Below are positions 56,656 through 64,000 of a DNA stretch of 64,000 nt, one piece after another. A program made the translations under genes and the position numbers. Origin of the DNA: Kingdonia uniflora (taxonomy: Eukaryota > Streptophyta > Magnoliopsida > Ranunculales > Circaeasteraceae). A model generated the notes under the pieces. The model was not told the origin of the DNA and did not search any database. It was given only the letters and a program-made list of their open reading frames with translations. The stretch is from the NCBI GenBank assembly GCA_014058105.1, contig JACGCM010000012.1:1116001-1180000 (forward strand), in the 5' to 3' direction. Position 1 is the stretch's first letter; each line of letters begins with the position of its first letter.

Positions 56656-57236
56656 TGTAATAGCTTAATTTTGAAGCTCGAAATTAGATCTTACACCAAA
56701 TGTACCTATGACAAAAATTAGTCTAATACAAGAAATAATATAGGTGATTTAGCGTGAAAAACCTTTGAATAGGTAAAAAACTACAACCTTAAGTTGAGGG
56801 TTTAACAACTATAATTTTTATTGCTTGAGGCTGATATCTTATTACAAGTGATCTCTTGAACTAGAAATGCTTGATCTTGAAATAAGAATTCTTGTGGTGT
56901 TTTGAATCTAGAAATTCTTTTGTTAGAATATTAAAATTCATGTCTCTATATCCTCTGGAACTTTTTCTTTATATAGACCTTACATACAGCTCGTTATCAT
57001 ATAGAAGTACATTTTTCTGATAATGAGGTAAGTGGTAGTTGAATGTGTAACTGTTAGTTCGTAAGAGACAAGTATCTTTGACTTCTTCATACTTACTGCA
57101 GTACTCGATCCCTATTCTTTATCAGTTCATGGTCTAGGTGTCAATGCTGACTATACATGCATATCACGTGTATAGCATGTGAGTCTGGTATTGAGGTAGC
57201 TCGAGTTTGGACTAGGTCGAGGGAAAGGTCCCTACA
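56656..57236 (-). repeat. 5' LTR of E2
   Basis: 581 bp on the minus strand from TGTAGGGACC to ttaca. Matches both E1 LTRs and the truncated copy at 26750-26880. Confidence 0.9.
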
Positions 57237-58969
57237 AGCATGCTCAAGAGTTATTTAAAACATTTTTTTGGCATTATTTGATTATCTCTCTTATTTGGAT
57301 TAATTATTTTGCAGAGAGGCATAATCTAAATTAATTTTGCTTTTTACATGCTTCATATTAATGATCTCATACCTAGGGTTCAAATCTTCATATTAAGGGA
57401 TGATTTTGACATTGGAATTGCATGATATAATTTTTGTTGCAATCCTTATAATCCCACCTTTCCGGTGGTATATTATTTTAAGGGACGAAGTTTGATAGTT
57501 AATCACGGTCTAGGTGGCCTTTAGACCCAGTTTTGACCCCTACGTCATGATGATGTCATCATTAGGGTTAGACCCAATGATGCCACCCTACGTCACTAAC
57601 CCAAATATTTTTTTTAAACCTGATCCAAGTTATTTAATAATTTATATTTAACTTTTTTTAGATCTGACACATGGTAGCATGTAGACCCAACCTATTGACG
57701 TTGCTGGTCCACGTGGTATGTAGGACCCACACTTGTTAACGTGGTAATGCATGACATGTGAACCCCACGTGATGACTTAGAAGTGGTACGGGGCACACTG
57801 TAACAGTGACACGTGACACCACTGGGCGATGACACATGGTAGTACTGTAGCTTGACACATGTCAAACCGGTCCAACACGGTCCAGGCCTTGACCCATACC
57901 AAGTTAGACCGATCTATACACTAAAATTGCCTTTTGGAGTCTAATTTTGGTCAAATTTAGTCAATTTTTTAAAAAAAATCCCTATTGACTGACCAACCTC
58001 TGGGGAGAGCTTTTTTTTTAAAAAAATTTTTTTAAGAAAATATTTATTAATTTTTTTTATCGGGTGCCTTATATAAGAAAATTGACTAACTTATATGTGA
58101 TATAAGAATTTAGATTAATACCAACTTAAGTATCTTACGATAGGTCATAAAATATTAATGGTATGCCCCTATGATACTAATTATCCTAAGCAGGGATAAA
58201 AGATAATACGAAAACTAAGACTAATTTAGAATATGGCTGAAAGTCCTATCTAAATCAGGATTAAATGTAAAGGACAATAATTAAAAATTAATTAGAAATT
58301 GACTTAGTTCTAAAAACTTGGTGTATGAGGAACCAATTTTATATATCTATGTGCAATTAGGTGTTACTTGATAACATTTAGTGGTATATAGACACTAATA
58401 ACAACCTATAGTACCCTATAATGTTAGTTAAAAAGCAGGACTAATCAACCTATCTTGTAAACTCATCAGACATTGGGATGGAACCACTTGGCCACTAAAC
58501 ATCTAATACCCCTCATATTCATAGTAAATGGGTCATTTGGCTAGAATAGATAAACCTTATAAAACTTTAGGAATTAGAACACCCTAGTTGTTAGAATAAA
58601 GATCACAACATCTAGTGGTTTTGAATAGTTATCTTGGATAAAACTCTATTAAAAAACACTTTAAGGTTAAAATCACCATTTTATGGGGTAAAGTTGGGAT
58701 TTAACGCTTAATAGGATCTCATAAGTATAAAGCCATGAGCAAGGTTCACTTACAACTAATGATTGAAATTATGTACTTTATTGTAATATATACTATGAAC
58801 CACAAGTAATGATTGAAAATCATGTATCTAATAGGATTTCATAAATAATAGGACATGAACAAGGTTCATCTACAAGTAATAATTAGGAATTACTGACTTA
58901 AATACTATGAATTACCTTTATACAATAAATGCTTATCAAGTGCTACTACTGGTATTAATCTACATGCAT
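57237..58969. other. Non-coding stretch between E2 and the last copia element
   Basis: No gene. It contains the ACGT-core cluster at 57542-57816, a very AT-rich block at about 58005-58060, and a diverged tandem duplication with a 120-bp period (about 58690-58809 and 58810-58930). Part of it may be the lost 5' LTR or leader of the copia element that follows, but I find no match to that element's 3' LTR. Confidence 0.5.
57542..57816. promoter_or_regulatory. Cluster of ACGT-core motifs
   Basis: Within 275 bp: acgtca twice (57542, 57590), tgacgttg (57696), ccacgtgg (57709), aacgtgg (57738), ccacgtga (about 57765) and gacacgtgac (about 57808). These are cores bound by plant bZIP and bHLH factors. 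No downstream intact gene is visible, so any function is speculative; it may be LTR or promoter debris. Confidence 0.35.
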
Positions 58970-59620
58970 AACAGATGTTGGCGATACTTAGAACATTGAG
59001 TACCTCCCATACTGTAACTCCATTTCAGTCCCAATGAACTTAACCTGTATGGATACTGAAATTCATCTGCTAATACAAAATCTGGAAAAGACTATTGTCG
59101 AGAAACAATGAGTCTTTAAATAATAAAGTAGAAGCTTTGTTCGCACCCTCGCCTTCATATTAAGAAAGACCTGATAATGGATTACCCCTATACTATTCTA
59201 GTATTGTATGACTACGGCATAAGTTTTTTTTTTCTTTTTCTTTCAGAAGTGCAACTCTACTACGATGTTATATGGAGAAATAGTTGAGGTAAACAAAGAT
59301 ATTGAAAATATTCTATTAACTTTCTACGTTTCAAATATTACGCTTCTGAGGGAGCATTTGATAGATCAATGTGTACGCAGACCTGATTCAAGTTTATCCT
59401 CATCTCTGAGAAAAATAATGAGCTACTAGTTAGGAACCCCAAGCTTATGCCTACTATGAGTAAGCATGTGCCAGGGTTGCACAATGTTGGGTTTAGTGAC
59501 AGGGAAATTTATGGACAGGGTTACAACCATAGGTAGACGAGAGGTGGTAATAACGACAGCATTAAAATTCCAGCCATTAGTAACCTTAGGCTAGGGGAAC
59601 AAGAAATTTGCCACTAGATC
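58970..59620 (+). pseudogene. gag of the degraded copia element
   Basis: Recognisable pieces are DTEIHLLIQNLEKTI (about 59054-59098), GEIVEVNKDIENILLTFYVS (59274-59332) and NNELLVRNPKLMPT (59417-59460), then a Gly/Arg/Asn-rich stretch. They follow the order of copia gag in the family with TxWxLDTEIHL and EQNNELLM motifs. No intact zinc knuckle seen. Confidence 0.7.
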
Positions 59621-60559
59621 AAAATGGAATATGTGAAGAATTTGTAAATGGATACGAGATAGTCGGGCACAGGATTGTAATGCACCCTAGATGGTCTAAA
59701 GAAATTAGCCCCAGACTTATTATGTGATCATAGCTGGCACAAACCTCATCACGGTAGATCATGTGGCCTTAGATTTCTCCCATGATACCAATGTTATTTT
59801 GGATCAAGTTCTAAGAATGAACAGTATAAAATTCTCAGTAGATGAGTGATGTCACCTAGAGAGCATTGCCAAGTAGTAACTTTGCTTATTGCATAGTAGT
59901 AGCTCTACTTTATTAGTACTATGATTGACTGAGTTGGGAACTCTTCACTAGTTAGTTTAATAGAATATTCATGACATGCACTGGTTCGATATCACATCTA
60001 TGAGATTATTCTTTGATTATGAGAATTTATTACTTGGGAGTAGTTAAATTCAATGTGTATGATAGTCGATATATTATATACAACTTGCCCTATGGATCTA
60101 TTTGCTCATTAAGCATTACCGATAATCAGATGAGTGGCGACACATGTCTAAGAGGCATTAACACCACACACTCGATCCTTTTGAGATATGGATATATTTT
60201 TTTATCTCTAACCTTGTGCATCGAGGATGTTACGAATATTATTGGCACGACTAACATGATAGAACGTAATGAGTATGCCACGCTATTACTCCCTAACGGT
60301 ACGATGCGGGGTATCTTGTCTGCCTTAGGCACTAATAAATCTAGCCAGATTTTACGGAGTTTAGGGAGATACATGATAATGCTTATCACGTAAAAGCTAT
60401 CGAAGAAAATGGCAGACAAGGTTTTGTGCATTCCCTCCATGTCTAAAGGTTAGAATATACTATTAGAACAGTTTCCAATACACTCCTCTGCACTAGGATA
60501 ATGAGGAAGATTATCGAGAATACATTTCTATTTTTCTTAAAAGGAGAGAAGATCCAGAG

Positions 60560-61350
60560 ACTGTACGTGTAATGATTGCTTTCAAGGAAAGTCTATTACT
60601 CGTCCTAGTATGACCATGGTGGAGTGGGATCTTCAGCCTTTGCTCTAAATGCATCTATGGAGACACATGTTGACATATCCATCTAGGCCCACTTGAGTAT
60701 TTATGGTCATAATAGACGCATCTTAGAGATGGTCTTATGTTTGCCTATTATTAACAACTAGGAATGCAACGTTAACACGACTTCTCACTTAGATCATTCG
60801 ATCGCAGGCTCAGTTCCTAGATAAACCGATTAAGTCGATCGATACAACTTGACGGGGCTTGCGAGTTCAACTCACAAGGTTTTGATGATTATTTTACCAC
60901 AAAATGGGATAGATGATTAAGCATCATGAGTATCCCATACCATACCCAACTCAGGATTGGCGGAGAACCTAATCAAGCGATTTATGCTAATCGATAGTCC
61001 ATTGTTATTATGATCACAGCTTCCCGGTAGTGTATGAATTATGCATTTTTGCTCCCGCAGTACTGATTAGGATTAGTCCAAAAAAATCATCGAAGCTTTC
61101 CCAAAGTAACTAGTAACTGAGTCAGAGCCCGGTGTCGTCCATCTTTGAATATTTGGTTATTCCATATAGGTGCCAATCGCACCGCCACAACATACAAAGA
61201 TGAGACCCCCAATGTCGGCCAGGTATTATGTGGATCATGATTCGTATCTATCACTAGATATTTGAAGGCCACTGGCGACGTATATACTGCAGGGCAAATT
61301 ATTACTTTGATGAGACGATATTCCCAACATTTGAGGAGAAATGATAGTCA
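60560..61350 (+). pseudogene. Integrase of the degraded copia element
   Basis: CNDCFQGKSITRPS is the end of the HHCC region. GDTC (mutated GDICGP), PLEYLWS/IDAS-like sequence, RSQAQFLDKPIKSIDTT, and QGFDDYF follow at 60655-60900 with stops between. VPIAPPQHTKMRPPMSARYYV, RYLKATGDVYTAGQI and YFDETIFPTFEEK (61170-61343) form the C-terminal part. Confidence 0.78.
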
Positions 61351-61879
61351 ATACTGAGGATGTTTCCAAGATTGGTTAGAAAATACCACCGTTGTCTCAT
61401 CTAGATCCCTTTACATAAGTTAACTGACAATAAGGTTCAACGGATTACAAACTTGCAATAGCTCACAAATAAATTGCAAGACACATTTATAGACACTGTT
61501 AAAGCATCATAGGTGTATGTACCTACAAGTAATGCACCTACACAGCTGAACATTTCGGGGGAATTAGTACTGCAAACGAATTTGAGGTTTGCTCTTAGTG
61601 TAGAACACAGTTGGAAAAAGTATTATGAATCGGGGAGCTGCAGAATAAGAGACAAATATGACTAATGGTATAGTAAGTTCATCAGGGATAAAACTACCCA
61701 TCGACGAGGCAATAGTAGCTACGTGACCAGTTGATGCATTACGAGACAAGCTCGGGGTGACACATACATATGGTAATAAAAAGATTTCGATCTATTAAAA
61801 GTCTATAATGACACAATATAGGATCGTTCAGTAAAGATTTGTCGATAAGGTATTCATATTCGCTGCTGTGCTCGCCATC

Positions 61880-63430
61880 AAGGATGAGAATTCAGAACCA
61901 CTTATTGTAAACAACTATATGTTGTTGTACATTGGCCAAAGTGGGTATCTGGAATCCAAGTGGAGCTTAGCTTGCTAGCATAATGCGAAGTGATGCCATA
62001 GAGCTTATCAGTTACAAATGGGAATGGTACGGAAACGAAATTTACTTGGAGAGATAATTAGATCAAGGCAAAACTAATTGCCTAAGAATTCTTTAAGAGA
62101 CTTATCATTGATTGCAATGAGACCTATTATTCGGTTATGGATGCTATAACGTTTTAGTACTGATCAGTTTGTCAGTTGTTAAGGACAAGCTAGACATGCG
62201 TCTTATATAATTACCGCGTATCTATATGGAAAACTAGATACGGATATCTACATGAAGTCACCTGGGGAGGTATAAGCTTCTGGAAGCAATTAAGCCCAAT
62301 GCACACGAGGTACGTACGTAATAAAACTAGAAAAATTATTGTTGACTTGAAGCAATCAGGAGCCATGTGATATAATAAGTTGACCGAGTATTTGAAGGTT
62401 GGGGACTTTGCAAATAGTCTTATATGTCAATAAGTTTTCATTAAGAACACATATATTAGCTAAAGTCATTATAACAATATACTAAATGATTTGGATATCA
62501 TTAGAACTCCGGGGAAGATTGGGAGAGCTGCTGAATACCTTAGGTAGGAATCCAAAATAAAAGACCTTGGAAAACTAAGTATTGTCTTAATTTGTAGATC
62601 GAATATCTTGGTAGTGGCATACTCGTACACCAAATAATATATATCAGAAGAGTTATCTAACACTTTAGTATGGATGCAGTACACGGTTCTAAGTCGCTTA
62701 TTGTTCGTCCATCAGTTGGATGTAGACAACGACACCTTCCACCATCCTAATGGGGGAAAAAACTCCTAGAGCCGTGACTCCATAATTAGGAGGTGCTTTG
62801 CTATAGTTAGCTAGGTATACTAGATCCGATGACTCATTCGCAGTGAACTGTTTAGCTTGCCATAGATTTGTTCCTACCCAAAGGCACTCGAATGTGATCA
62901 AACACATTCTGAGGTATCTAATTGGCACGAAAGACTGGGGTCTACTCTACAAATGGTAAATATAAAATTATAGTGTACACCGATACAAAATACTTCTTAT
63001 ACCTACATAGAGTCCATTGTCAAATGGACTAGGTGTTTATGTATGCGAATACAACAAACTTTTAGAGATCGATGAAGTAGACAGCGTTGGTTACATATTT
63101 GAACCACGAGAAAATTCTTGCACTTCATGAAACTGGCAGAGAATGATGGTTGGCTCCAAGATACATCACATCAATTGAACTTTTGGTTTTTAAAATATGA
63201 GATAAAACATTGACTATGTGTGAAAATACTTCGGCTTGCATCATTGAAGTAAATGGAGAACATTTCACAGAAGTCCTTTCATATATGAATTACAGAAGGC
63301 GAATGAGATTGATGTTATTCAAGACATTTCAAAAGACAATTTTGCAAACCTATTCACAAAGTCTCTTGCACCCCTTATGTTCAAGCAGTTGGGACACGGA
63401 ATCGGCATGCAAAAGTTTGTATTCATCAAT
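61880..63430 (+). pseudogene. Reverse transcriptase and RNase H of the degraded copia element
   Basis: Pieces in order: ENSEPLIVNNY (61890), VRKRN (62028), NETYYSVMDAITF (62117-62155), ITAYLYGKLDTDIYMKSPGE (62208-62267), LKQSGAM then YNKLTEYL (62347-62395), KDLGKLSIVL (62563-62592), VHQLDVDNDTFHHP (62708-62750), IKHILRYLIGTKDWGLLY (62898-62951), then NEIDVIQDISKDNFANLF and TKSLAPLMFKQLG (63304-63395). The YVDD motif itself is not readable. Frames change at least ten times. Confidence 0.82.
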
Positions 63431-63466
63431 ATCTCAGGGAGATAGATCTCGGGGGAGTTCGACGTC

Positions 63467-63489
63467 GGGGGGGGGGGGGGGGGGGGGGG
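63467..63489 (+). repeat. Run of 23 G
   Basis: Uninterrupted G-run directly after the RNase H end of the copia element, just downstream of a ggggga stretch. It may be a real expansion of a purine tract, a quadruplex-forming site, or a consensus error of sequencing. Confidence 0.8.
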
Positions 63490-63726
63490 TCGCCCCGACC
63501 TGACATTGATACATGCGTATTGTACTCTGTTTCCTGATAGTGCAATTTTTGTCCCAAGGGGTTTTACTGACTAGAGGTTTTGATGAGGAAACGTATACGC
63601 GTCCACAACCCATACATGGCATATGATTGTACTCTTTCCTTGCAAAACTTTTTGCTCAAAAGGGTTTTGCTAGGCAGAGGGTTTGACGAGGCAAGTCGTC
63701 CTCGTATGGAACACCTCAATGGGGAG

Positions 63727-63980
63727 TATTAGGAGTTGGGTTCGGCCCAAGGTGGGAACCCAACTGGGTTGGGGTGTCATACTGGGCTCCTAACAAGCTT
63801 ATCTAAGCTAGGGTATGAGGAGAATTTATAACCCAAAAGGGTTCAGTATTGTAACCTAAGAACAACCTACAACAACCTCAAGGTTTTCTATCAATGAAAT
63901 CAGGCTCTATCTTTCTCTCATATGTTTAGTATTAATCTATTATATGTGATTGATTAAATAGATTAGCTTGATATCCAACA
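63727..63980 (+). repeat. 3' LTR of the degraded copia element
   Basis: 254 bp starting tattaggagttggg after the purine tract atggggag and ending gatatccaaca. TATA-like atttataac lies at about 63824. No second copy in the window. Confidence 0.7.
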
Positions 63981-64000
63981 AAGATTATTCAGAAAGGGAT

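Larger units (their letters stand above)
26750..57236 (-). mobile_element. E2: outer Tat-lineage Ty3/gypsy element, split by nested insertions
   Basis: Minus-strand element. Its 5' LTR (57236-56656), primer site, gag-pol (56577-51065), tandem array and antisense genes run leftward to 41304. The sequence resumes at 27163 on the far side of the nested element E1 and ends in a purine tract (26892-26881) and a truncated 3' LTR (26880 to about 26750). Continuity is shown by homology: the parts on both sides of E1 match consecutive parts of E1's own 3' region. After removing E1 (14.14 kb) and the solo LTR at 46287-48734, about 13.9 kb remain, close to E1's length. Two RNase H domains (ordinary plus archaeal-type) place it in the Tat lineage. 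Confidence 0.88.
58970..63980 (+). mobile_element. Degraded Ty1/copia retrotransposon
   Basis: Plus-strand element recognisable from gag to 3' LTR in many short frames: gag (58970-59620), pre-integrase and integrase (60560-61350), connection and reverse transcriptase (61880-62700), RNase H (62700-63420), purine tract and LTR (63727-63980). No 5' LTR found. The density of stops and shifts is much higher than in E1 or E2, so it is the oldest recognisable element here. Confidence 0.85.

Noticed and set aside
57237..57300. Right flank of E2 as continuation of the copia gag at 26690-26750
   Set aside because: This would be expected if E2 had inserted into that copia element, but no gag motif is readable there and the E2 3' LTR is truncated, so deletion or recombination fits better.
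1..64000. tRNA, rRNA or organelle-derived segments
   Set aside because: I looked for conserved tRNA arms and rRNA-like blocks and saw none. A tRNAscan-SE and Rfam search would settle this.

Overview
The window is plant nuclear DNA, most likely from a eudicot. The evidence is intron-containing genes with GT-AG borders, plant-type LTR retrotransposons (Tat-lineage Ty3/gypsy, several Ty1/copia), a MuDR-type transposon with SWIM and CCHC motifs, and a plant JINGUBANG-like WD40 gene. Almost everything is transposon-derived. Most coding regions are broken by frameshifts and by TAG/TGA/TAA stops that look like C-to-T or G-to-A changes, as expected in old, methylated repeats. The only intact host gene I can support is the two-exon WD40 gene on the minus strand at 20337-21880.

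Layout, left half. An unannotated stretch carries a 162-bp hAT-like MITE (1300-1461). A small LTR element that carries only gag follows (3290-5020), then a second small non-autonomous LTR element on the minus strand (5691-7943). From 8349 to 17704 lies a decayed ABHD17-type alpha/beta hydrolase gene. One of its introns has grown to about 8.7 kb through a MuDR-like transposon (about 9630-15197) and a minus-strand non-LTR retrotransposon fragment (about 15450-16500). After a repeat-rich stretch (18.8-20.15 kb) come the WD40 gene and a DNA-transposon-like element with 30-bp perfect terminal inverted repeats (22160-22935).

Layout, right half. A minus-strand copia remnant (about 23540-26750) abuts a nested complex of two related Tat-lineage elements. 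The outer, older one (E2, minus strand) runs from its 5' LTR at 57236 back to its truncated 3' LTR at about 26750. It is interrupted by a complete 14.1-kb relative in the opposite orientation (E1, plus strand, 27164-41303) and by a 2.45-kb solo LTR (46287-48734). The window ends in a heavily mutated plus-strand copia element (about 58970-63980).

The most interesting content is the antisense half of E1 and E2. Between integrase and 3' LTR, both carry a 3' tandem-repeat array and, on the strand opposite gag-pol, at least three conserved reading frames. The largest looks like a real gene with its own TATA box, at least six exons with splice sites at matching places in both copies, and a long coiled-coil C-terminus. 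The solo LTR in E2 lies exactly inside one of these introns. Subtracting it and its 5-bp target duplication leaves 128 bp, the same intron length as in E1.
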